Below, one piece after another: positions 23,409 through 30,487 of a stretch of 30,487 nucleotides of DNA. The DNA comes from Minthousia sp045628125 (GTDB lineage: Bacteria > Bacteroidota > Bacteroidia > Bacteroidales > Bacteroidaceae), in NCBI GenBank assembly GCA_045628125.1, contig JAZQPA010000100.1, positions 1-30,487 of the forward strand. The letters are read 5' to 3'. The notes below the pieces were generated by a model, which saw only the letters and a program-made list of their open reading frames with translations, ran no database searches and had not been told where the DNA came from. Within the stretch, counting starts at the first letter, position 1, and each line of letters begins with the position of its first letter. Made by a program: the position numbers and the translations under genes.

Positions 23409-24641
23409 ATGGCTAGAAATTCAAGAACTTGCAGTTTCTGCGGACGGTCTGAAAAAGATGTGCCACTGCTCATTACCGGATTGAGCGGATTCATCTGTAG
23501 CGACTGTGCCGACCAGGCTTATCACATTGTTCAGGAGGCAATGAAAAGCTCGGCCAATAATGTGCAGACCACAGATTGGAAGCACGTGCCAAAGCCAAAG
23601 GAAATAAAAGCCTTTCTGGATCAGTATGTAATCGGACAAGATGATGCCAAGCGGTATCTGTCAGTTTCTGTATACAATCATTATAAACGATTGGGCCAGA
23701 CCGTTGCCGAGGACAACGTAGAGATAGAAAAGAGCAATATCATCATGGTGGGAAGTACGGGTACCGGTAAGACCCTGCTGGCCCGAAGCATTGCCCGATT
23801 GCTGGATGTTCCTTTCACGATCGTTGATGCCACCGTATTTACAGAGGCAGGTTATGTGGGTGAGGATATTGAGAGCATCCTGACACGCCTGCTGCAGGCT
23901 TGTGACTATGATGTGAAGCGTGCAGAACACGGAATCGTATTTATTGATGAGATAGATAAGATTGCCAGAAAGAGCGACAATCCTTCCATTACCCGTGATG
24001 TGAGTGGAGAGGGTGTACAGCAGGGACTCCTGAAGTTGCTGGAAGGAAGCGAAGTACTTGTCCCACCCAATGGCGGACGTAAACATCCCGACCAGAAGTG
24101 CATTACTGTAAATACACGGAACATCCTCTTTATTTGCGGAGGTGCTTTCGATGGCATTGAGAAGAAAATTGCCCAGCGTCTGAATACCCATGTGGTAGGT
24201 TTTGGTGCTGTGGAGAATGTGGCCAAGATCGATAAGGGCAATCTGATGCAGTATATCCTTCCACAGGATTTGAAGTCGTTTGGTCTGATTCCTGAAATCA
24301 TCGGCCGTTTGCCTGTGCTTACTTATCTGAAGCCTTTGGATCGGGAAGCGCTGCGTAATATTCTGACTGAGCCCAAGAATTCCATTATAAAACAGTACGT
24401 GAAACTGTTTGAGATGGATGGGGTGGAACTGTCGTTTACCGATGAGGTGCTGAACTTTATTGTTGATAAAGCTTTGGAATATAAACTGGGAGCCCGCGGC
24501 CTTCGTTCCATCGTTGAAAGCCTGATGATGGATGCGATGTTTGAGGTGCCGTCAGGAAAGGATAAATCTCTTGTAGTGGATGTGGAATATGCAAAGACCC
24601 AACTGGAGAAGAGTAATTTACAGAACTTGCAGAATGCCTGA
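23409..24641 (+). CDS. clpX: ATP-dependent Clp protease ATP-binding subunit ClpX
   Basis: AAA+ unfoldase that feeds substrates to ClpP. The 410-residue protein has the N-terminal zinc-binding domain (Cys8, Cys11, Cys30, Cys33), Walker A GSTGTGKT at 115-122, Walker B in IVFIDEIDKIA, the GYVGEDIES pore-1 loop, and sensor-2 GARGLRSIVE near the C-terminus. The IGF-type loop that contacts ClpP is not an exact match: the corresponding text reads LIPEIIGRLP before the C-terminal domain, the usual region for RKH/IGF loops being slightly upstream. The last codons and the TGA form the left arm of the terminator that ends the transcript. Confidence 0.96.
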   Translation: MARNSRTCSFCGRSEKDVPLLITGLSGFICSDCADQAYHIVQEAMKSSANNVQTTDWKHVPKPKEIKAFLDQYVIGQDDAKRYLSVSVYNHYKRLGQTVAEDNVEIEKSNIIMVGSTGTGKTLLARSIARLLDVPFTIVDATVFTEAGYVGEDIESILTRLLQACDYDVKRAEHGIVFIDEIDKIARKSDNPSITRDVSGEGVQQGLLKLLEGSEVLVPPNGGRKHPDQKCITVNTRNILFICGGAFDGIEKKIAQRLNTHVVGFGAVENVAKIDKGNLMQYILPQDLKSFGLIPEIIGRLPVLTYLKPLDREALRNILTEPKNSIIKQYVKLFEMDGVELSFTDEVLNFIVDKALEYKLGARGLRSIVESLMMDAMFEVPSGKDKSLVVDVEYAKTQLEKSNLQNLQNA

Positions 24642-24665
24642 AAAGGGCGTTCTGCAAGTTTTTTT
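24624..24665 (+). terminator. Intrinsic terminator embedded in the clpX 3' end
   Basis: AACTTGCAGAATGCC (24624-24638) pairs with GGCGTTCTGCAAGTT (24646-24660) with one T-G pair and a seven-base loop that contains the clpX stop codon; seven T residues follow (24659-24665). Confidence 0.88.
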
Positions 24666-24719
24666 GATTGTGAATCTGTTTTTTTCGTAAAAAAATAAGG
24701 ATAATTCAAAAGTTGTTTA

Positions 24720-24727
24720 TAACTTTG
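24720..24727 (+). promoter_or_regulatory. Promoter -7 box for recQ
   Basis: TAACTTTG matches TAnnTTTG, 32 bases before the recQ ATG. The region around the expected -33 is A-rich with no TTTG. Confidence 0.5.
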
Positions 24728-24759
24728 TTTGGTCGCATGTTAACTAAAGCAACTGAACT

Positions 24760-26940
24760 ATGACAAACAACTTGGATTTACTGGCCGAATTAAAGAAGTA
24801 TTTTGGCTTCGATTCATTCAAAGGGCATCAGGAAGATATCATCAAAAACCTCCTGGAGGGACATGATACCTTTGTGCTTATGCCTACGGGTGGAGGCAAA
24901 TCCTTGTGCTATCAGTTGCCATCATTGCTGATGGAGGGTACGGCTATTGTCATTTCCCCTCTGATCGCCTTGATGAAGAATCAGGTGGATGCTATCCGTA
25001 ATGTGTGCGAGGAGGATGGCGTGGCTCATTTTATCAATTCCTCTTTAAATAAGACTGCTATTGATCTGGTTAAGGCTGACATACAGAGCGGAAAGACCAA
25101 ACTGCTATATGTGGCGCCCGAATCATTGACCAAGGAAGAGAATGTGGATTTCCTCCGTACCATAAAGATTTCCTTTTATGCGGTGGATGAGGCTCACTGT
25201 ATCTCGGAGTGGGGTCATGATTTCCGTCCGGAATACCGGAGAATCCGTCCGATTATCAATGAGATAGGTAATGCCCCGCTGATAGCGCTTACTGCTACTG
25301 CAACCGACAAGGTGCGTGGTGACATCAAGAAGAACCTGGGAATGCCGGATGCAGCTGAGTTCTGCTCGTCATTCAACCGTCCTAATCTGTATTACGAGGT
25401 ACGTCCAAAGACCAAAGATATCGACCGGGAAATCATTAAGTTCATTAAGCAGCATCCCGGGAAAAGCGGTATCGTCTACTGCTTGAGCCGTAAGAAAGTG
25501 GAAGAACTTGCGGAAATCCTAAAAGCAAACGATATAAATGCGGAGCCTTACCATGCTGGTATGGATTCTGCCACCCGTTCAGCTACTCAGGATAAATTCA
25601 TTATGGAGGAAATCGACATCATTGTGGCTACCATCGCCTTTGGTATGGGTATTGATAAGCCGGATGTGAGATTTGTGATCCATTACGATATCCCAAAGAG
25701 CCTGGAAGGTTATTATCAAGAAACAGGACGTGCGGGTAGAGACGGTGGAGAGGGTCTGTGTGTGGCTTTCTATACCAGCAAGGATTTGCAGAAGTTGGAG
25801 AAGTTCATGGAAGGAAAGCCGGTGGCTGAGCAGGATATCGGCAAGCAGTTGCTTTTGGAGACAGCCGCTTATGCGGAATCATCAGTGTGCCGCCGTAAAC
25901 TGCTGCTCCATTATTTCGGTGAAAACTACGATCCGGATAATTGCGGAAATTGCGACAACTGCCTGCATCCGAAAGTACAGATTGAGGCAAAGGATTCGTT
26001 GTTCCTTCTGATGGAGGCCATCCTGGCGGTCAAGGAAAACTTCAAGGCTAATTACATTATCGATTTCCTGATCGGAAAGCGCACCAATGATATTCTGTCT
26101 CAAAAGCATAATGAACTGGAACTGTTTGGTGAGGGCGATGAGAAAGATGACCATTATTGGAATGCTGTCATCCGTCAGGCCCTGATTGCCGGTTACCTGA
26201 CCAAGGATGTGGAGAATTATGGTATCCTGCATGTGTCAAAGTCCGGACTGAAGTTTATGGAAAGTCCTGTCTCATTCATGATTACCGAGGATAACCGTTT
26301 TGATGATGTAGAGGATGACTCTGCAGCACATGGCGGTGCAGCCTGTGCGGTTGATCCCGCTCTGTTCAATATGCTCAAGGACTTGCGCAAGTCGCTTTCA
26401 AAGAAATTGAAAGTCCCTCCATATGTGATATTCCAGGACCCATCGCTTGAGGCAATGGCTACCGTGTATCCGATAACCTTGGAAGACTTGCAGAATGTTC
26501 CGGGTGTAGGTGCGGGAAAGGCGAAACGTTACGGAAAGGAATTCTGTGAACTGATTAAGCGTCACTGTGAAGAGAACGAGATAGAGCGTCCGGAAGATCT
26601 GCGTGTACGCACTGTGGCCAACCGCTCAAAGCTGAAGGTTAGCATTATCCAAAGTATCGACCGTAAGGTGGCACTGGATGATATCGCATTGGCCAAAGGC
26701 ATCGATTTCAGTGAATTGTTGGAGGAGGTAGAGGCTATCGTTTATTCAGGAACGAAATTGAATATTGATTACTTCCTGGATGAGATCATGGATGAGGATT
26801 ATATGGATGAGATTTATGATTATTTCATGCATGCAGAGACCGATTCCATCAATGTGGCTTTGGACAAACTTGGCGATGATTATGCCGAGGAAGACCTTCG
26901 TCTGGTGCGCATAAAGTTCATTTCCGAGATGGCAAATTAA
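24760..26940 (+). CDS. recQ: ATP-dependent DNA helicase RecQ
   Basis: 3'-5' helicase for recombination and fork repair. The 726-residue protein has motif 0 (FGFDSFKGHQ, residues 15-24), Walker A TGGGKS at 43-48, the DEAH box followed by CISEWGHDFRPEY, and QETGRAGRDG (motif VI). The RecQ zinc-binding region is complete: Cys in VCRRKLLLHYFGE and the NCGNCDNC cluster. A winged helix follows, then an HRDC domain (about 540-610: LFNMLKDLRKSLSKKLKVPP). The last 115 residues are an acidic, helical tail beyond the HRDC, making it longer than E. coli RecQ (609), as in other Bacteroidetes homologues. It has its own promoter and stands alone. Confidence 0.96.
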   Translation: MTNNLDLLAELKKYFGFDSFKGHQEDIIKNLLEGHDTFVLMPTGGGKSLCYQLPSLLMEGTAIVISPLIALMKNQVDAIRNVCEEDGVAHFINSSLNKTAIDLVKADIQSGKTKLLYVAPESLTKEENVDFLRTIKISFYAVDEAHCISEWGHDFRPEYRRIRPIINEIGNAPLIALTATATDKVRGDIKKNLGMPDAAEFCSSFNRPNLYYEVRPKTKDIDREIIKFIKQHPGKSGIVYCLSRKKVEELAEILKANDINAEPYHAGMDSATRSATQDKFIMEEIDIIVATIAFGMGIDKPDVRFVIHYDIPKSLEGYYQETGRAGRDGGEGLCVAFYTSKDLQKLEKFMEGKPVAEQDIGKQLLLETAAYAESSVCRRKLLLHYFGENYDPDNCGNCDNCLHPKVQIEAKDSLFLLMEAILAVKENFKANYIIDFLIGKRTNDILSQKHNELELFGEGDEKDDHYWNAVIRQALIAGYLTKDVENYGILHVSKSGLKFMESPVSFMITEDNRFDDVEDDSAAHGGAACAVDPALFNMLKDLRKSLSKKLKVPPYVIFQDPSLEAMATVYPITLEDLQNVPGVGAGKAKRYGKEFCELIKRHCEENEIERPEDLRVRTVANRSKLKVSIIQSIDRKVALDDIALAKGIDFSELLEEVEAIVYSGTKLNIDYFLDEIMDEDYMDEIYDYFMHAETDSINVALDKLGDDYAEEDLRLVRIKFISEMAN

Positions 26941-26955
26941 AAAATAAAAAAAACT

Positions 26956-26984
26956 TGCCGGAAAAGGTCGAAATGTGCCGGAAA
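26956..26984 (+). repeat. Two TGCCGGAAA direct repeats upstream of guaB
   Basis: TGCCGGAAA occurs at 26956-26964 and 26976-26984, exactly 20 bases apart (two helical turns). The second copy ends five bases before the -7 box of guaB, so the pair covers the -33 and spacer region. It looks like an operator, but the binding protein is unknown. Confidence 0.55.
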
Positions 26985-26989
26985 TTGTG

Positions 26990-26997
26990 TAATTTTG
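26990..26997 (+). promoter_or_regulatory. Promoter -7 box for guaB
   Basis: TAATTTTG matches TAnnTTTG. No TTTG lies at the -33 distance; instead the spacer and -33 region carry the TGCCGGAAA repeat pair, which suggests that activity depends on a regulator. The leader is about 20 bases. Confidence 0.6.
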
Positions 26998-27023
26998 CAC
27001 GCAATAAATTTTTCAAGTAACTT

Positions 27024-28499
27024 ATGGCTTCATTTATTGCAGACAAGATTGTAATGGACGGATTGACCTATGATGACGTCCTTTTGATTCCGGCATTTTC
27101 GGAGGTTCTTCCACGCACCGTGGAACTTTCTACAAAATTCTCACGTAATATTGAACTTAAGGTTCCTTTTGTTACTGCTGCAATGGACACAGTAACTGAG
27201 GCGAAAATGGCTATCGCTATTGCCCGTGAAGGTGGTATTGGCGTTATCCACAAGAATATGTCAATTGAGGAGCAGGCTCGTCAGGTAGCCATTGTAAAGC
27301 GTGCTGAGAATGGTATGATTTATGACCCTGTCACCATTCAGTGCGGTTCTTCTGTTCGTGACGCTTTAAATATTATGTCAGAGTATCATATCGGTGGTAT
27401 TCCTGTTGTTGACGCAGAAAATCATCTGGTTGGTATTGTTACAAACCGTGATTTGCGTTTCGAGAAGAATCTGGACCGTCCGGTAGACGATATTATGAGT
27501 AAAGATCTGGTAACAACCCAGGTCCGTACCGATATGGCTGCAGCTGAGGGTATTCTTCAGGAGCATAAAATCGAGAAGTTGCCTGTTGTTACAGCTGACA
27601 ACAAACTGGTTGGTTTGATCACTTACAAGGATATCACCAAGGCTAAGGATAAGCCAATGGCATGTAAGGATAGCAAGGGCCGTCTGCGTGTGGCTGCTGG
27701 TGTTGGTGTAACCAATGATACCCTGGACCGTATGAAGGCTTTGGTTGAGGCTGGTGCTGATGCTATTGTTATCGATACCGCTCATGGTCACTCAAAGTTT
27801 GTAATTGAGAAGCTGAAGGAGGCTAAGGCTGCATTCCCTGGCGTTGATATCGTAGTGGGTAATGTGGCAACCGGTGCTGCTGCAAAGATGCTGGCTGAAG
27901 CAGGTGCTGATGGCGTTAAAGTAGGTATCGGTCCTGGTTCAATCTGTACCACCCGTGTGGTTGCAGGTGTTGGTGTTCCTCAGCTTTCTGCAGTTTATGA
28001 TGTAGCTTGCGCCCTGAAGGGTACTGGTGTGCCTTTGATTGCTGACGGTGGCTTGCGCTATTCCGGTGATGTGGTTAAGGCTCTGGCTGCTGGTGGTTAC
28101 TGTGTAATGATCGGTTCTCTGGTGGCTGGTACAGAGGAGTCTCCAGGTGATACCATCATCTTCAATGGCCGTAAGTTTAAGTCTTACCGTGGTATGGGTT
28201 CTCTGGAGGCTATGGAGAATGGTTCAAAGGACCGTTATTTCCAGAGCGGTACTGTAGAGGTGAAGAAACTGGTTCCAGAAGGTATTGCAGCACGTGTTCC
28301 TTATAAGGGAACTCTGCAGGAGGTTATTTATCAGTTGGTTGGTGGTCTTCGTGCAGGTATGGGATATTGCGGTGCTAAAGACATTGAGGCTCTGCACGAT
28401 GCTAAGTTTACCCGTATCACCAATGCCGGTGTACTTGAAAGCCATCCACATGATGTGACCATTACAAGTGAGGCTCCAAATTATAGTAGACCTGAATAA
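27024..28499 (+). CDS. guaB: Inosine-5'-monophosphate dehydrogenase
   Basis: Oxidises IMP to XMP with NAD, the committed step of GMP synthesis. The 491-residue protein is a TIM barrel with a CBS domain pair inserted at about residues 95-210 (SEYHIGGIPVVDAENHLVGI, then EKLPVVTADNKLVGLITYKD). The active-site loop GPGSICTTRVV gives the catalytic Cys308, GGLRYSGDVVKALAAGG binds the phosphate, and YRGMGSLEAM is the flap region. The full CBS pair indicates allosteric control by purine nucleotides, as in class members that form octamers. Codon use is that of a strongly expressed gene. It is a single-gene unit between its own promoter and a strong terminator. Confidence 0.97.
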   Translation: MASFIADKIVMDGLTYDDVLLIPAFSEVLPRTVELSTKFSRNIELKVPFVTAAMDTVTEAKMAIAIAREGGIGVIHKNMSIEEQARQVAIVKRAENGMIYDPVTIQCGSSVRDALNIMSEYHIGGIPVVDAENHLVGIVTNRDLRFEKNLDRPVDDIMSKDLVTTQVRTDMAAAEGILQEHKIEKLPVVTADNKLVGLITYKDITKAKDKPMACKDSKGRLRVAAGVGVTNDTLDRMKALVEAGADAIVIDTAHGHSKFVIEKLKEAKAAFPGVDIVVGNVATGAAAKMLAEAGADGVKVGIGPGSICTTRVVAGVGVPQLSAVYDVACALKGTGVPLIADGGLRYSGDVVKALAAGGYCVMIGSLVAGTEESPGDTIIFNGRKFKSYRGMGSLEAMENGSKDRYFQSGTVEVKKLVPEGIAARVPYKGTLQEVIYQLVGGLRAGMGYCGAKDIEALHDAKFTRITNAGVLESHPHDVTITSEAPNYSRPE

Positions 28500-28582
28500 T
28501 TCTGCAATCAATTATATGGGCATTAAAGGGTAATAAGACACTCTTTTAACCCTTGTTGCTCGGAAATTGCTAAAAAACAAAA

Positions 28583-28629
28583 AAAGAGAGGATGTTCTGT
28601 AAGAATGTCCTCTCTTTCTCTTTTTTTTT
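28583..28629 (+). terminator. Intrinsic terminator after guaB
   Basis: AAAGAGAGGA (28583-28592) pairs with TCCTCTCTTT (28608-28617). The loop has a further TTCT/AGAA pairing (28595-28598 with 28602-28605). A run of nine T residues follows at 28621-28629. An A-rich stretch on the left side may make it work on both strands. Confidence 0.88.
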
Positions 28630-28632
28630 CTG

Positions 28633-28640
28633 TATCTTCG
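28633..28640 (+). promoter_or_regulatory. Probable -7 box for the PpiC-like gene
   Basis: TATCTTCG differs from TAnnTTTG at one base, sits directly after the guaB terminator and 25 bases before the ATG at 28665. The -33 element is not evident. Confidence 0.4.
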
Positions 28641-28664
28641 CAACAATTTTGTAACGTGCATAAA

Positions 28665-29906
28665 ATGACTAAATATATACTTGCGGCTTTGTTTTGCTGT
28701 CTTGGACTTTTTGTGAAGGCTCAGGATAGTTCTGACGTGCTTATGATTGTAGCCGGCAAGTTTGTTTCTTCGGCCGAATTCTGTTCGGATTATGAACGTA
28801 ACCAGGATGCTGCAGATTTCTCCAAAGAGCAGGTTGACGACTTCTTGCCTCAGTTTATCAATAAGCGATTGCTGCTGGCAGAAGCAGAGGCTTTGCACTT
28901 GGATACTCTGGCAGAATTCCGTCACAAAATGTCTTTGCTTTCTTCCTCTGCCGCAAATAGTCCGGTAGCGCAATCTTCGGATTGGAAAAAAGTTTATGCG
29001 GGTAAACCTTGTGTGCAGATCATTCATTTCACACTGCCTTTACGCCAGCGGGCATCCTATGGCGAACAGCAAACCTTGCGTACCCGGATGGATTCTCTCT
29101 ATAATGCCGTTCTTTCCGGATCAGATTTCATGGCTGCCGCTTCAAGGGTGGCATCAGGTTCTGTTCAGGTGGAATGGGTGGGCCGGAATCAGTTGTTGGC
29201 CGATTTGGAGTCGGTAGCATTCAGATTGAGTGAAGGCCAGATGTCCACTCCAATCCTGTCTACAGATGGTTTCCATCTGATGAAATGTCTGAAGGTGGGC
29301 TTTCAGGAGGATGGCCTGGTTGCAACCCCAGCTCCTGCAGCCGCAATGGAGTCAGTAGCGATGGATGACTACCGTTCAGGCCTGCTGATTCACCTGTTGC
29401 ATGACCGTAAGGTGATGGGAAATGCAGAAGAGGATCTCTCCGGTCTGAAACAGTATTTTTCAGATAACCAGAAAAAATACGCTTGGGATATCCCACGTTT
29501 CAAAGGAGTGGTTTATCATTGCAAGAATAAGAAAGCTCAGAAACTGGTCAAGAAACTGCTCTCCAAGCAGCCACAGGACCAATGGCAGTCGCTTATTGAG
29601 AATCCGGACTACAGTCATGTGTTTCAGAATGTCCGTGTGAGTCCTGTAAGTCTGTTTATCCTGGGCCAGAATGAGCATGTGGATGAACTGGCGTTTGGAG
29701 GTCCCAAGGCACAGGCAGATGGAGATTATCCTGTTTATGGAATCTTAGGCAAGGAACTGAAAAAATATCCGGACAGTTTTGAGGATGCCGGAGATGGGCT
29801 GGTTGATGACTATCAGAATCATCTGGAGCGTCTTTGGATGGACGGATTGAAAAAGCGCCATCAGGTGGCCATTAATGAGAAAGCATTGAAGAGAATTTAT
29901 AAATGA
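28665..29906 (+). CDS. Exported PpiC/parvulin-like peptidylprolyl isomerase, divergent
   Basis: A 413-residue protein with signal peptide MTKYILAALFCCLGLFVKAQ. It has a SurA/PrsA-like layout: an N-terminal helical segment (about 25-90) with a KEQVDDFLPQFINKRLLLAEAE helix, then a parvulin-like domain of about 110-205 (VQIIHFTLPL, ADLESVAFRLSEGQMSTPIL and the DGFHLMKCLKV end strand), then a long C-terminal region. The parvulin domain is poorly preserved, with the catalytic Cys/Asp position not recognisable, so it may act as a chaperone rather than an isomerase. The ATG at 28665 is chosen over an upstream one at 28605, which lies inside the guaB terminator and lacks a signal peptide. The next gene, surA-like, overlaps its stop codon (ATGA), implying a joint role in outer membrane protein folding. 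Confidence 0.82.
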   Translation: MTKYILAALFCCLGLFVKAQDSSDVLMIVAGKFVSSAEFCSDYERNQDAADFSKEQVDDFLPQFINKRLLLAEAEALHLDTLAEFRHKMSLLSSSAANSPVAQSSDWKKVYAGKPCVQIIHFTLPLRQRASYGEQQTLRTRMDSLYNAVLSGSDFMAAASRVASGSVQVEWVGRNQLLADLESVAFRLSEGQMSTPILSTDGFHLMKCLKVGFQEDGLVATPAPAAAMESVAMDDYRSGLLIHLLHDRKVMGNAEEDLSGLKQYFSDNQKKYAWDIPRFKGVVYHCKNKKAQKLVKKLLSKQPQDQWQSLIENPDYSHVFQNVRVSPVSLFILGQNEHVDELAFGGPKAQADGDYPVYGILGKELKKYPDSFEDAGDGLVDDYQNHLERLWMDGLKKRHQVAINEKALKRIYK

Positions 29907-30487
29907 AAAAATACATTTCGCATAATATGAAAAAGTTCAGATTTTTTCTGATGACCTTATTGGGGTTGTTCGTTGCACAGGGACTATTTGCGCAGAACAA
30001 CATTATTGATGAAGTGGTCTGGGTTGTTGGTGATCAGGCAATCCTGAAGTCGGATGTTGAGGCCGAGCGAATCCGTGCCCAGTACGAGGGTCAAAAATGG
30101 GATGGCGATCCATATTGCGTTATTCCTGAGCAGATGGCCATCCAGAAGTTGTATATGCATCAGGCAGCCATCGACAGTATTGAGGTGAGCGACAGCGAGG
30201 TGATGCAGCGTGTGGAGCAGCAGATGAGCTGGTATGTGCAGCAGATCGGCTCGAAGGAAAAGATGGAAGAGTATTTCAATAAGAACTCTGCACAGATCCG
30301 CGAGCAACTTCAGGAAACTGTTCGTGACGGAATGATTGTTCAGCAAATGCAGCAGAAATTGGTGGGTGACATCAAACTGACACCTGCTGATGTCCGCAGA
30401 TATTTCAAGAATATCCCTCAGGACAGTCTGCCATATGTGCCAACCCAGGTGGAGGTACAGATTATCACATCTGCTCCTAAGATTCCT
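29903..30487 (+). CDS. SurA-like periplasmic chaperone/peptidylprolyl isomerase, 3'-truncated
   Basis: First 195 codons, open to the window end. The frame begins MKKYISHNMKKFRFFLMTLL; the second methionine (29927) is an equally good start. The signal peptide ends FAQ at about residue 35. After it comes NNIIDEVVWVVGDQAILKSD, the diagnostic SurA N-terminal motif, followed by the helical chaperone segment with EQMAIQKLYMHQAA, then a second helical part with QLQETVRDGMIVQQMQQKL. The parvulin domain is beginning at PTQVEVQIITSAPKIP where the window stops. Expected role: escort of outer membrane proteins through the periplasm. Its ATG overlaps the TGA of the preceding PpiC-like gene, so the two are translated in a coupled way. 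Confidence 0.85.
   Translation, partial: MKKYISHNMKKFRFFLMTLLGLFVAQGLFAQNNIIDEVVWVVGDQAILKSDVEAERIRAQYEGQKWDGDPYCVIPEQMAIQKLYMHQAAIDSIEVSDSEVMQRVEQQMSWYVQQIGSKEKMEEYFNKNSAQIREQLQETVRDGMIVQQMQQKLVGDIKLTPADVRRYFKNIPQDSLPYVPTQVEVQIITSAPKIP

Noticed and set aside
28521..28556. AAGGGT...ACCCTT inverted repeat after guaB
   Set aside because: Only six pairs and no T-run; the strong terminator follows at 28583.
28605..28664. Longer PpiC-like reading starting at 28605
   Set aside because: It begins within the guaB terminator stem and hides the signal peptide that begins at 28665.

Overview
The window is a contiguous stretch of chromosomal housekeeping DNA from a member of the Bacteroidales, most likely a Prevotella- or Bacteroides-like gut commensal. 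The grounds are the repeated -7 promoter boxes of the form TAnnTTTG, start codons preceded by A-rich leaders rather than Shine-Dalgarno sequences, the run DUF1599 / DoxX-type membrane protein / tpiA / SPOR protein, a DUF4878 lipoprotein, and a large family-2-like glycoside hydrolase. There are no tRNA or rRNA genes, insertion sequences, prophage genes or CRISPR arrays. No gap without a gene exceeds about 160 bases.

Layout. 1-1686 is the 3' part of a glycoside hydrolase, tail-to-tail with nadK (minus strand). Divergent from nadK is a run of pdxJ, a DJ-1/YajL protein, ispD and recG (2706-6751). A second block (6911-10987) holds an exported M23/LysM peptidase, a duplicated DUF1599 protein, a DoxX/MauE-type membrane protein whose frame runs straight into tpiA, and a SPOR-type exported protein. 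dnaG (minus) converges on this block and diverges from a Gfo/Idh oxidoreductase through an interleaved two-way promoter. Next come the conserved DUF177 / rpmF / fabH / era / der genes and a small lipoprotein (14148-18660). mlaF and mlaE (minus, 18697-20207) diverge from lptB. The right part holds tig, clpP, clpX, recQ, guaB, a PpiC-like exported protein and the start of a surA-like gene cut by the window end.

How the genes fit together. The window supplies cofactors (NADP, pyridoxal phosphate, the isoprenoid precursor step of IspD), glycolysis (TpiA), replication and repair (DnaG, RecG, RecQ), ribosome biogenesis (DUF177, L32, Era, Der), protein quality control (trigger factor, ClpXP, periplasmic PPIases), fatty acid initiation (FabH), GMP synthesis (GuaB) and envelope lipid transport (MlaEF, LptB).

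Most notable points. (1) The DoxX-type gene and tpiA share one uninterrupted frame, and an A-AAA-AAG tract lies at the place where a one-base shift would restore a stop codon. (2) The dnaG and Gfo/Idh promoters are interleaved almost symmetrically. (3) Two identical 9-base repeats 20 bases apart lie just upstream of the guaB -7 box. (4) Intrinsic terminators sit inside apparently co-directional runs (rpmF/fabH, fabH/era, tig/clpP). I found no convincing new defence, mobile or biosynthetic system; this is mainly an ordinary core-genome region with a few unusual arrangements.
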